The translations under genes and the position numbers were made by a program. The notes below the pieces were generated by a model, which saw nothing but the letters and a program-made list of their open reading frames with translations, ran no database searches and had not been told where the DNA came from. From ELB16-189 sp018266435 (GTDB lineage Bacteria > Bacteroidota > Bacteroidia > Cytophagales > Cyclobacteriaceae), in contig CP126125.1 of assembly GCA_030123525.1 (NCBI GenBank), positions 744,001 to 808,000 on the forward strand: a stretch of DNA of 64,000 bases, written 5' to 3'. Positions 42,357 through 50,077 of this stretch are shown one piece after another; the stretch's first letter is position 1; the number at the start of each line of letters is the position of its first letter.

Positions 42357-43382
42357 TCAGGTCATAAGCACTTTGCGGTAATGGTTAAGGTTTTTCAAGG
42401 TTACGCCCGTGCCGCGCACCACTGCCCTGAGTGGATCTTCGGCTACGTGAATGGGTAGTTTGGTTTTCAAAGCCAGGCGTTTGTCTAACCCGCGCAACAG
42501 AGCACCTCCGCCAGTCAAGTAAATACCTCGTTCATAAATATCGGCCGAGAGTTCGGGGGGTGAAAGCTCCAAGGCCTTCAACACCGCCTCTTCCAATTTG
42601 GAAATGGATTTATCCAAGGCAAAGGCTATTTCCGAGTATGAAATTTTGATTGTTTTCGGGATGCCTGTCATCAAATCGCGGCCGCGGATTTCATAATCAT
42701 CGGGGCCGTCATCCAACTCTGTCATAGCAGAGCCGGCTTCAATTTTTACACGTTCGGCTGAGCGCTCACCGATCAATAGGTTATGCTGCCTGCGCATGTA
42801 ATCCAAAATGTCGCGGTTAAAGGTATCGCCCGCGATGCGGATGGATTGATCGCATACAATTCCTGAAAGGGCAATCACGGCAATATCAGTCGTTCCTCCA
42901 CCGATGTCCACTACCATGTTTCCGATCGGTTGTTCAATATCAATACCCGAGCCGATGGCTGCCGCAATGGGCTCGTAGATCATATACACTTCTTTGGCAT
43001 TGGCGTGCTCGGCCGAATCGCGCACGGCACGTTTCTCCACCTCAGTAATGGCCGCAGGAATACAGATCACCATGCGCAACGAGGGTGGAAAAAATCTGCG
43101 GCCTGTGTCAATCATTTTGATCAATCCGCGAATCATCATCTCGGCTGCGTGAAAATCGGCAATCACGCCTTCTTTCAGCGGACGGATGGTCTTGATGTTG
43201 TCGTGTGTTTTTTCGTGCATCTGCATGGCCTCGCGCCCGATGGCCAGTACCTTGTTGTTGATTTTATCAATCGCAATAATGCTCGGCTCATCCACCACTA
43301 CTTTGTCTTTGTGGATGATGAGTGTATTGGCGGTGCCCAGATCTATGGCAATGTCGCTGGTGAAAAAGTCAAAAAGTCCCAT
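42357..43382 (-). CDS. mreB: Rod shape-determining protein MreB
   Basis: A 341-residue bacterial actin. Nucleotide-binding motifs are DLGTANTLIIHKDKVVVDEPS (phosphate 1, start near 17), MVVDIGGGTTDIAVIALSG (phosphate 2) and LTGGGALLRGLDKRL (adenosine). EPIAAAIGSG is also present. It directs lateral wall insertion. It is the first gene of the operon with mreC, mreD, mrdA and rodA, and lies downstream of purH on the same strand, with a decayed PIN-domain gene between. Its own promoter presumably lies in the 457-base gap. Confidence 0.97.
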   Translation of the reverse strand: MGLFDFFTSDIAIDLGTANTLIIHKDKVVVDEPSIIAIDKINNKVLAIGREAMQMHEKTHDNIKTIRPLKEGVIADFHAAEMMIRGLIKMIDTGRRFFPPSLRMVICIPAAITEVEKRAVRDSAEHANAKEVYMIYEPIAAAIGSGIDIEQPIGNMVVDIGGGTTDIAVIALSGIVCDQSIRIAGDTFNRDILDYMRRQHNLLIGERSAERVKIEAGSAMTELDDGPDDYEIRGRDLMTGIPKTIKISYSEIAFALDKSISKLEEAVLKALELSPPELSADIYERGIYLTGGGALLRGLDKRLALKTKLPIHVAEDPLRAVVRGTGVTLKNLNHYRKVLMT

Positions 43383-43839
43383 GTATTAAATATCCCTCCT
43401 GCTAATTTTAGCGTGAAATTAAAAGAAATAATTAAGGCAAACTTGTTTCGGGTGAATATTTGATAATCTATCTAAAATCGACATTCATCAACCCCTTATC
43501 GGCTGTTAGGAGGGAGATGTTTTCGGTGAAGGTTATTGCCACCATCTTTGCATCAGTCAGTCAATACTGCACAAATGCCTGAGTTTAGCTGTTTGTCTAT
43601 TGATTTTTGTACTGCTTTGAATGATTTGGCAATCGTCCAAAAATTCTTCGATAAGTTTTTTGTGTTTAACACCCGCCTAAAAAGCCGGTTGTTCTTTTGG
43701 AGGTGAATATTTTGGGTACGAAAGCAGCCATGGCTTTTCTTGGCAAGCAACTTAATTTTTCGTCAATTAATATTTCTGAATCACACCTCTTTTTTGATAA
43801 CTGCCGCTTGCAGGGTTATTTTTTAGTTATGAATAGAAC
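43383..43839. other. Gap between purH and mreB
   Basis: A 457-base stretch without an intact gene. It holds the PIN-domain remnant at 43468-43665 and, between 43383 and 43467, an AT-rich segment that probably contains the mreB promoter, though no convincing TTG/TAnnTTTG pair is seen. Small open frames here overlap the remnant or purH and have no family character. Confidence 0.6.
43468..43665 (-). pseudogene. Decayed VapC-like PIN-domain toxin, C-terminal remnant
   Basis: In one minus-strand frame the region encodes KLIEEFLDDCQII, then TAKLRHLCSI and a stop. One base shift later it continues TDAKMVAITFTENISLLTADKGLMNVDF and a stop at 43468-43470 (split: TDAKMVAITFTEN, ISLLTADKGL). The LPDA-x-I-A-A-T and LLTADKGF pattern is that of the C-terminal half of type II toxin PIN nucleases. 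The break falls just before the conserved DA. No intact antitoxin gene or N-terminal acidic motif is found. The reading is by eye, so the family is likely but not certain. Confidence 0.5.
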
Positions 43840-45366
43840 TCAATGTTTAAAATGCCTGAACCCGGTAAAGACCATGGCCATGTTATGCGCATCACAAAAA
43901 TTGATGGAGTCTTGGTCTTTGATGGAACCTCCGGGCTGGATGACGGCTTCAATGCCTTGCTGATGGGCAATCTCCACACAATCCGGAAAAGGAAAAAACG
44001 CATCGGATGCCATCACTGCGCCCTTCAGGCTAAACCCAAACGACTTTGCTTTTTCAATCGCTTGCCTGAGTGCATCTACCCGGCTGGTTTGCCCCACTCC
44101 GCTCGATAGCATTTGTCCTTCTACAGCCAATATGATTGTATTGGACTTGGTATGTTTGCAAATTTTACTGGCAAACAAAAGTGCGTTCACCTCGGCCGAT
44201 GAAGGCGTTCGCTTCGTCATCGTTTTTAAATCATTCTTTGTGTCGGTATGCAAATCCAAATCCTGTTCTATCACTCCGTTTAATAAACTCTTGAATTGTT
44301 TGGTGGCGGAAAGTCTTTGCTTTTGTTTTAAAATAATTCGGTTTTTTTTCGATTTCAAAAGTTCAAGAGCTGAGAGTTCATAGTCCGGGGCAATTAATAT
44401 CTCAAAGAATAATTTATTCATCTCTTCAGCCGCGGCAAGATTAACTTTTTGGTTGGAGGCCAGCACACCACCAAAGGCTGAAACGGTGTCGGCCTGAAAT
44501 GCTTTGAGGTAAGCTTCTTTAACAGATGAGCCGGTTGCCACTCCGCACGCATTAGTATGTTTGATAATGACAAACGCGGTTTCACCTTCAAACTCCCTCA
44601 CCAGGTTAACGGCCGCATCAACATCAACTAAATTATTATATGAAAGTTCTTTGCCGTTTAGCTGATCGAAAAGTCCATCCAGATTGCCAAAGTAAATTCC
44701 TTTTTGGTGCGGGTTCTCACCATAGCGAAGGGCTTTTCCATTAGAGTAGCTCGACTTAAAGCTTGGGATATTTTGTTCCTGGTTAAAATACCCAAAGATG
44801 GCTGTATCGTAATGTGAGGTGACATTAAAAGCCAGCGCGGCAAATCGTTTGCGATCAGAAAGATCGGTTGATGAGTTTTTGTTTTTCAGCAATTCAAGGA
44901 CTTCTGCATACTGATTGCGCGATGAAACAATGAGCACATCGTTGAAGTTTTTTGCTGCACCCCGAATGAGTGAAATACCCCCGATATCAATTTTCTCAAC
45001 AATATCTTCTTCGCTTCCGCCCTTGGCTACGGTTTCTTCAAATGGATAAAGATCAACGATCACCAAATCAAGGGGAGCGATTTTAAATTCTGCCGCTTGT
45101 TTCACATCACCCGCATCTGCTCTGCGATAAAGAATGCCACCAAAAACTGCGGGGTGCAACGTTTTCACGCGACCGCCAAAAATAGAAGGATAGCCTGTCA
45201 GGTGCTCTACGGGCGTTACTTTGTAACCGAGCTTCTCAATAAACTCTTGTGTACCTCCGGTGGAAATAAATTCTACGTTGTGCTTAGCCAGTTGATGAAC
45301 GATGGGCTCAAGGCCATCTTTATAGAAGACTGAAATCAGTGCTCGGGTAATTTTTTTACTGCTCAT
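43840..45366 (-). CDS. purH: Bifunctional AICAR transformylase/IMP cyclohydrolase
   Basis: A 508-residue bifunctional enzyme for the last two steps of IMP synthesis. The N-terminal methylglyoxal-synthase-like IMP cyclohydrolase domain (about 1-190) starts KKITRALISVFYKDGLEP and includes STGGTQEFIEKLG and GGRVKTLHP. The C-terminal AICAR formyltransferase domain (about 195-508) includes LRYGENPHQKG, the catalytic KHTNACGVA, and the C-terminal MASDAFFPFPD and QPGGSIKD segments. Length and motifs are standard. A -7 element CAAAGGTA (reverse TACCTTTG) sits at 45387-45394 before its start. Confidence 0.97.
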   Translation of the reverse strand: MSSKKITRALISVFYKDGLEPIVHQLAKHNVEFISTGGTQEFIEKLGYKVTPVEHLTGYPSIFGGRVKTLHPAVFGGILYRRADAGDVKQAAEFKIAPLDLVIVDLYPFEETVAKGGSEEDIVEKIDIGGISLIRGAAKNFNDVLIVSSRNQYAEVLELLKNKNSSTDLSDRKRFAALAFNVTSHYDTAIFGYFNQEQNIPSFKSSYSNGKALRYGENPHQKGIYFGNLDGLFDQLNGKELSYNNLVDVDAAVNLVREFEGETAFVIIKHTNACGVATGSSVKEAYLKAFQADTVSAFGGVLASNQKVNLAAAEEMNKLFFEILIAPDYELSALELLKSKKNRIILKQKQRLSATKQFKSLLNGVIEQDLDLHTDTKNDLKTMTKRTPSSAEVNALLFASKICKHTKSNTIILAVEGQMLSSGVGQTSRVDALRQAIEKAKSFGFSLKGAVMASDAFFPFPDCVEIAHQQGIEAVIQPGGSIKDQDSINFCDAHNMAMVFTGFRHFKH

Positions 45367-45735
45367 GAAAGAAAATTTTGGGAGTGCAAAGGTAATTGAT
45401 TGTAGAAATTTGAGGCTTCATTTTTCAACAACAAGCAAAAGTGTCGATAAAAGCTAATAAACTTTGTTTTTACACAGTTTCCTAATAGCCTGAAAGTGTT
45501 TGATTAGGTGACCCGATAAAAAGCGCGTCTTTAACTAGAAATAACTCAAAGGAATTAGTTGATTTTACACGGGCAGAGTGCAGAAAATTCTTGCCCGAAT
45601 TACCAGAAGAGTTTTATAGAAAGTAATGCCTGAACTTCGTCAAAAAGAATAATCAAACACTCGTTAGTTAAAAAAACTTAAAAAACAGTAAGTCATTAGT
45701 TGCATGAAGTTTTTTTTTCCTTTTTCTTTACGCCC
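45367..45735. other. Gap between divergent purH and the aromatic operon leader
   Basis: About 370 bases with no gene seen. It contains TACCTTTG on the minus strand at 45387-45394, the likely -7 box of purH, but with no clear TTG at -33. It also has an inverted repeat, CGGGCA (45570-45575) with TGCCCG (45592-45597). The aromatic-operon promoter must lie in the right half, but its boxes are not obvious. Confidence 0.6.
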
Positions 45736-45801
45736 ATGAACAACACCCAGCGATTTTATTTTTGGTTTTACTTTTATCAACTCCACCGGGGCTTGAGGTA
45801 A
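45736..45801 (+). CDS. pheL: Aromatic leader peptide of the pheA operon
   Basis: A 21-codon frame starting ATG at 45736 and stopping TAA at 45799-45801. The peptide reads MNNTQR, then FYFWFYFY, then QLHRGLR. Eight consecutive codons (45754-45777) are for Phe (4), Tyr (3) and Trp (1), which is far beyond chance. It lies 83 bases before pheA and is followed by a terminator and mutually exclusive pairings, as in classical attenuator leaders such as E. coli pheL. Translation has not been shown, but the codon run and RNA structure agree. No clear Shine-Dalgarno site precedes it, as is usual in this phylum. Confidence 0.85.
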   Translation: MNNTQRFYFWFYFYQLHRGLR

Positions 45802-45872
45802 AATCGCTTAGTCATAGTTAGAAAAAGACAAACGAAAATAACAACAAAAGCCCCGACCCTATCGGGGCTTTT
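45749..45872 (+). promoter_or_regulatory. Transcription attenuator of the aromatic operon
   Basis: Three pairings can be drawn. The pause hairpin pairs AGCGATTTTA (45749-45758) with TAAAATCGCT (45799-45808), a perfect 10 bp. The antiterminator pairs CGGGGCTT (45787-45794) with AAGCCCCG (45848-45855). The terminator pairs AAAAGCCCCGA (45846-45856) with TCGGGGCTTTT (45862-45872). Stalling in the aromatic codons (45754-45777) would block the pause hairpin and leave CGGGGCTT free, favouring the antiterminator. A ribosome reaching the stop would cover it and allow termination. Confidence 0.8.
45846..45872 (+). terminator. Attenuator terminator upstream of pheA
   Basis: A perfect 11-bp stem, AAAAGCCCCGA against TCGGGGCTTTT, with a CCCTA loop. 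The T-run is within the stem's 3' arm and continues CATTTG. It ends 12 bases before the pheA ATG. Confidence 0.88.
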
Positions 45873-45884
45873 CATTTGTACCCT

Positions 45885-46748
45885 ATGAATAAAAACAAAA
45901 AACTAAAAATAGCCATACAAGGTATTGCCACCAGCTTTCACGAAGTAGCAGCTCTCACCTATTTTACTGAGCCTTTTGTGTCAGTAGAATGCCTCACATT
46001 TCATGCACTGTGTGAATCACTAAAAAAAGACGAAAGTGATTTCGCCATGATGGCCATTGAAAATTCCATTGCCGGCAGCATCCTGCCCAACTACTTTCTC
46101 TTACAAGAATATCATTTCTCTATCATCGGAGAAGTGTACCTGCCCATCCACATGCACTTGCTGGCCTTGCCTGGCGTGACGATGAAAGACATTAAAAACA
46201 TTGAAAGCCACCCAATGGCCATACGCCAATGTTCGGATTACCTGCACCGGTTGAACGGAGTCGATATTCGAGAAAGCGATGACACAGCTTACTCGGCAAA
46301 AAAAGTGGCTGACAAAAAACTAAAAGACACTGCGGCCATTGCCAACGAGTATGCCGCTAAAAAATTTGGATTGGCGATTTTGGAAAAACGCATCGAAACA
46401 CACAAGAAAAATTTCACACGGTTCCTCGTATTGTCACGCAAAACCACTGCTTCGGGCGAAGCTCAGCCTGGCCAGCTGGCCAGCAACAAAGCTTCATTGT
46501 GTTTTGAAGTGGCCAACGAAGTGGGAAGCCTGGCCGAAGCATTGATGACTTTTAAAACCAACGCCATCAACCTTACTAAAATTCAGTCCATCCCAATCAT
46601 TGGCAAACCTAACGAATACTCCATCCACATTGATGTAGAGTGGAAAAGCAGAAAAAATTATGACAATGCCATAAACCAGGTATTGAGGCAAGTGAGAAAC
46701 CTGAACATTTTAGGAGAATACAAAAAAGGAAAAATAGAATATAAATAG
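45885..46748 (+). CDS. pheA: Prephenate dehydratase with ACT domain
   Basis: A 287-residue enzyme making phenylpyruvate from prephenate. The ATG at 45885 is preferred to the TTG at 45876, which overlaps the attenuator tail. The catalytic domain (about 5-185) shows MAIENSIAGSI, ESHPMAIRQC and the active-site T178-R179-F180. The ACT domain (about 200-287) has GSLA (214-217) where E. coli PheA has GALV, and QSIP (234-237) where it has ESRP. These are the Phe-binding motifs, so feedback inhibition may be weak or changed. No chorismate mutase domain is fused; that function is in the fourth gene. Confidence 0.92.
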   Translation: MNKNKKLKIAIQGIATSFHEVAALTYFTEPFVSVECLTFHALCESLKKDESDFAMMAIENSIAGSILPNYFLLQEYHFSIIGEVYLPIHMHLLALPGVTMKDIKNIESHPMAIRQCSDYLHRLNGVDIRESDDTAYSAKKVADKKLKDTAAIANEYAAKKFGLAILEKRIETHKKNFTRFLVLSRKTTASGEAQPGQLASNKASLCFEVANEVGSLAEALMTFKTNAINLTKIQSIPIIGKPNEYSIHIDVEWKSRKNYDNAINQVLRQVRNLNILGEYKKGKIEYK

Positions 46749-46789
46749 GTATTTAGTAGTCTGACACAATACATAAGTAGCAAAACAAC

Positions 46790-48001
46790 ATGATTGCAAC
46801 GGCAAATAGAATAAAAGGAGTTGAAGAATATTATTTCAGCAAAAAATTAGCTGAAGTACGCACCCTTGATACAGGTGATCTGCGCGTAATTAACCTCGGC
46901 ATCGGCAGCCCTGATCTTGCACCAAGTGCCGAAACTATCAATGCGCTCAGCACATCGGCAAAAAACCCGGCTAACCACGGGTATCAAAACTACAAAGGCA
47001 TTCTACCGTTGCGGCAAGCCATTGCCGACTTCTATTCAAAAACCTATTCAGTCAACCTCAATCCTGAAACAGAGATTCTTCCGCTAATGGGCTCGAAGGA
47101 GGGTATCATGCATATCAGCATGGCATTTGTGAACGAAGGCGAGCAAGTACTCATTCCTAACCCCGGCTACCCAACCTACTCATCGGTTTCCAACCTGGTT
47201 GGAGCAAAACTGATTTCCTATGAAATGAAAGAAGAACTGAATTGGGGAATAGACCTCGAGGTACTTAAGAAAAAAGATTTATCTCAGGTAAAAGTAATGT
47301 GGGTAAACTTTCCGCACATGCCCACCGGTAGAATTGCTTCGAGAGAAGAATTGAAAATACTCGTTGACCTGGCACGTCAAAACAATTTTCTTATTGTGAA
47401 CGACAACCCGTACAGTTTGATCTTGAATGAGAGCCCGCAAAGTATTTTATCGATAGAGGGGGCATGCGATGTGGCCCTTGAATTGAACTCACTCAGCAAA
47501 AGCCACAACATGGCCGGCTGGCGCATTGGTTGGCTGGCCGGCAAAAAAGAATTAATTGATGCCGTATTGAAAGTAAAGAGCAACATGGACTCGGGCATGT
47601 TTCTCGGCCTGCAACACGCAGCCGTAGAAGCTTTGAAGAGCGGCAACGAATGGTTTCAGAAACAAAATGAAATCTACCGCAAGCGGCAACAGGCGGCCTG
47701 TGCCATCCTCCAAAAACTCGGCTGTACTTTTTCAACCAAACAATCCGGTCTGTTTGTTTGGGCAAAGGCCCCCGATGCTGTTGCCGATGTTGAAAAATGG
47801 ATTGATGAAATTTTATACGGCACAAAAGTCTTCATCACTCCCGGCTTCATCTTTGGTGATGCCGGAAAACGATTCATCCGCATTTCGCTTTGCGCTACAG
47901 AAGAAAAATTGAATGAAGCCCTATCAAGAATTTCAGATTACAAGTTTAAAACTTCAAATTCTAAAACGGTAATGCCGGATGGATCAACAGTTTCAATATG
48001 A
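46790..48001 (+). CDS. Class I/II aminotransferase of the aromatic operon
   Basis: A 403-residue fold-type I PLP aminotransferase. The PLP lysine is K237 in SLSKSHNMAGWRIGWLAG. Other motifs are PNPGYPTY (123-130), FPHMPTG (174-180, where most have N before PTG) and NDNPYSL. Its position after pheA suggests it converts phenylpyruvate and hydroxyphenylpyruvate to Phe and Tyr, or prephenate to arogenate. The sequence alone does not fix the substrate, and related enzymes also act on aspartate or diaminopimelate intermediates. Confidence 0.85.
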   Translation: MIATANRIKGVEEYYFSKKLAEVRTLDTGDLRVINLGIGSPDLAPSAETINALSTSAKNPANHGYQNYKGILPLRQAIADFYSKTYSVNLNPETEILPLMGSKEGIMHISMAFVNEGEQVLIPNPGYPTYSSVSNLVGAKLISYEMKEELNWGIDLEVLKKKDLSQVKVMWVNFPHMPTGRIASREELKILVDLARQNNFLIVNDNPYSLILNESPQSILSIEGACDVALELNSLSKSHNMAGWRIGWLAGKKELIDAVLKVKSNMDSGMFLGLQHAAVEALKSGNEWFQKQNEIYRKRQQAACAILQKLGCTFSTKQSGLFVWAKAPDAVADVEKWIDEILYGTKVFITPGFIFGDAGKRFIRISLCATEEKLNEALSRISDYKFKTSNSKTVMPDGSTVSI

Positions 48002-48032
48002 CATCTAAAGTTTTTAAATCTGCAATTAGGGT

Positions 48033-48890
48033 ATGAAAGTAACAGTTATTGGTTTAGGATTAATTGGCGGCTCAATGGCCATTACACTGCGCAAGTCAGG
48101 CCTGGCCACTGAGTTGTTTGGTGTCGACCAAAACGAAGCCAATGCTAAAAAAGCCATTGACCTTAACCTCATTGACCACGTGCTGCCGGTGCATGATGTT
48201 TTGCCACAAAGCGATCTGGTGCTCATCTCCATTCCGGTAAATGCCACCGCAGCCTTGTTGCCTTCGGTATTAGAAAATGTAAATGAACAAGCCGTAGTGA
48301 TTGATGTGGGTTCCACCAAAAACCTGATCTGTAAATCCGTGAGCCACCACCCCAGGCGGAAACAATTTGTAGCCGCTCACCCAATTGCCGGAACGGAATT
48401 TTCAGGGCCATCTGCTGCCTTTGACGGATTGTTTGAAAATAAAACCAATATTATCTGCGAGCGTGAAAAATCATCACCCGCAGCCCTATCCAAAGCACTC
48501 AATATTTTTGAGGCTCTGAAAATGAAAACCATTTTTATGGATCCTGTAGAGCAAGACAAACACGTGGCTTATGTTTCGCACCTTTCGCACGTAAGCTCGT
48601 TCTTGCTGGGACAAACCGTGCTGGATATTGAAAAGGATGAAAAAAATATTTTTGACCTGGCCGGCAGCGGGTTTGCCTCCACCGTGCGGTTAGCCAAAAG
48701 TTCGCCCGATATGTGGGCCCCCATCTTCGAACAAAACTCAGAATACCTCAGCCAGGCACTGGCCGAATACATCATGCACCTGCAAAAATTTCAATACCAT
48801 TTAATGAAAAAAGATGGCCTGGAGTTGCACAAGATCATGACCAAGGCCAATGCCATAAAGCATGTACTCAATAAAGAAAATAAATCGTAG
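48033..48890 (+). CDS. tyrA: Prephenate dehydrogenase
   Basis: A 285-residue NAD-dependent dehydrogenase converting prephenate to 4-hydroxyphenylpyruvate. The Rossmann motif is G7-L-G9-L-I-G12-G-S at the N-terminus, followed by ISIPVNATAALLPSV, VVIDVGSTK and the prephenate-site AHPIAGTEFSGP. The helical C-terminal domain (about 170-285) includes HVAYVSHLSHVSSF. No ACT or chorismate mutase domain is attached, so tyrosine feedback on this enzyme is not evident. It lies 31 bases after the aminotransferase. Confidence 0.94.
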   Translation: MKVTVIGLGLIGGSMAITLRKSGLATELFGVDQNEANAKKAIDLNLIDHVLPVHDVLPQSDLVLISIPVNATAALLPSVLENVNEQAVVIDVGSTKNLICKSVSHHPRRKQFVAAHPIAGTEFSGPSAAFDGLFENKTNIICEREKSSPAALSKALNIFEALKMKTIFMDPVEQDKHVAYVSHLSHVSSFLLGQTVLDIEKDEKNIFDLAGSGFASTVRLAKSSPDMWAPIFEQNSEYLSQALAEYIMHLQKFQYHLMKKDGLELHKIMTKANAIKHVLNKENKS

Positions 48891-48909
48891 AACAATAAAT
48901 TCACCCACC

Positions 48910-49998
48910 ATGAAACTAAAATCGATCTCTCAATTTTTAAACGTACAAAAGCCGATCCTCATCAGCGGACCTTGCAGCGCTGAAACAGAAGAACAAACCA
49001 TAGCCACAGCCAAACAAATTGCCGCCACCGGAAAAGTACACGCCCTGCGTGCGGGCATCTGGAAACCCCGCACACGGCCCGGTCAGTATGAAGGTGCAGG
49101 CGATGTAGGCTTGCAATGGTTAGTGTCTGCCAAAAAAGAAACCGGTCTTCCTATCACCACCGAAGTGGCTAATGCCGCGCATGTTGAAGCTGCACTAAAA
49201 GCCGGTGTGGACATTCTTTGGATCGGTGCACGCACTACCGTCAATCCATTTTCTGTGCAGGAAGTGGCTGACTCGCTAAAAGGAGTTGACATACCCGTGA
49301 TGGTAAAGAACCCCGTTAACCCTGATTTAGAATTATGGATCGGTGCGTTAGAACGCCTGAGTAAAGCAGGCATCACTACGATGGCTGCTATTCATCGTGG
49401 GTTTTCATCTTCTGAAAAAGGACCCTTCCGAAATTTGCCCATGTGGGACATTGCCATCGAATTAAAAACACGTTTTCCCGAACTTGAAATTATCTGTGAC
49501 CCCAGCCACATCAGCGGCAACCGCGACCTGATTGCATTCATCTCACAAAAAGCGCTCGACCTCGACATGGCAGGCCTGATGATTGAAAGCCACATCAACC
49601 CCGATGCTGCGTGGAGCGATGCCAAGCAGCAAGTAACACCTTCCGTACTCGGAAAAATTGTGAGCGAACTGGTGGTGCGCAAACCCGATAGTGAAAACAA
49701 AACATTTAAAGATACCCTGGGCCTGTTGCGTGAACAGATTGATCACCTCGATGACGAGATCATGCAGAAAATGGCCGCCCGTATGAAAATCTCAGAAAAA
49801 ATAGGCCAATACAAAAAAGAAAATAACGTAACAATTCTTCAGGTAAACCGGTGGGAAGAAATCATTAAAACCCGCGTAGCCCTGTGTAAAGCCATGGGCC
49901 TTGACGAAGGCTTTACTCGCGATTTGCTGCGATTGGTACACCACGAATCCATTCAGGTGCAAGAGAAAGTGATGAACAAAACGGAAGTAAAAGTATAG
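48910..49998 (+). CDS. DAHP synthase (class Ibeta) fused to chorismate mutase
   Basis: A 362-residue bifunctional enzyme from the ATG at 48910; a start upstream at 48862 overlaps tyrA and is rejected. The DAHP synthase domain (about 1-260) shows ISGPCSAETEEQ, GIWKPRTRPGQYEGAG, VKNPVNPDLELWIGA, IHRGFSS and CDPSHISGNRD. The C-terminal chorismate mutase (about 272-358) has LREQIDHLDDEIMQKMAARM. It links the first step of the shikimate pathway with the branch to prephenate. Having it in the same operon as pheA and tyrA places both ends of the Phe/Tyr route under one attenuator. Confidence 0.93.
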   Translation: MKLKSISQFLNVQKPILISGPCSAETEEQTIATAKQIAATGKVHALRAGIWKPRTRPGQYEGAGDVGLQWLVSAKKETGLPITTEVANAAHVEAALKAGVDILWIGARTTVNPFSVQEVADSLKGVDIPVMVKNPVNPDLELWIGALERLSKAGITTMAAIHRGFSSSEKGPFRNLPMWDIAIELKTRFPELEIICDPSHISGNRDLIAFISQKALDLDMAGLMIESHINPDAAWSDAKQQVTPSVLGKIVSELVVRKPDSENKTFKDTLGLLREQIDHLDDEIMQKMAARMKISEKIGQYKKENNVTILQVNRWEEIIKTRVALCKAMGLDEGFTRDLLRLVHHESIQVQEKVMNKTEVKV

Positions 49999-50024
49999 CC
50001 GTTCTTCAAAAAGAGAATTTACTT

Positions 50025-50032
50025 TACCTTTG
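50025..50032 (+). promoter_or_regulatory. Likely -7 promoter element of ffh
   Basis: TACCTTTG matches TAnnTTTG, 46 bases before the ffh ATG. The -33 region at the expected distance lacks an exact TTG. Confidence 0.45.
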
Positions 50033-50077
50033 TCGCCCTATTTATTTCTTCCAGTTCATTAAGAAAAATTTCGTTCC

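Noticed and set aside
43697..43963. An 88-codon plus-strand frame overlapping the end of purH
   Set aside because: Half of it is antisense to purH and the remainder has no recognisable domain.
49999..50077. SRP RNA gene next to ffh
   Set aside because: The 79-base gap has no GGAA-tetraloop hairpin and holds the likely ffh promoter.
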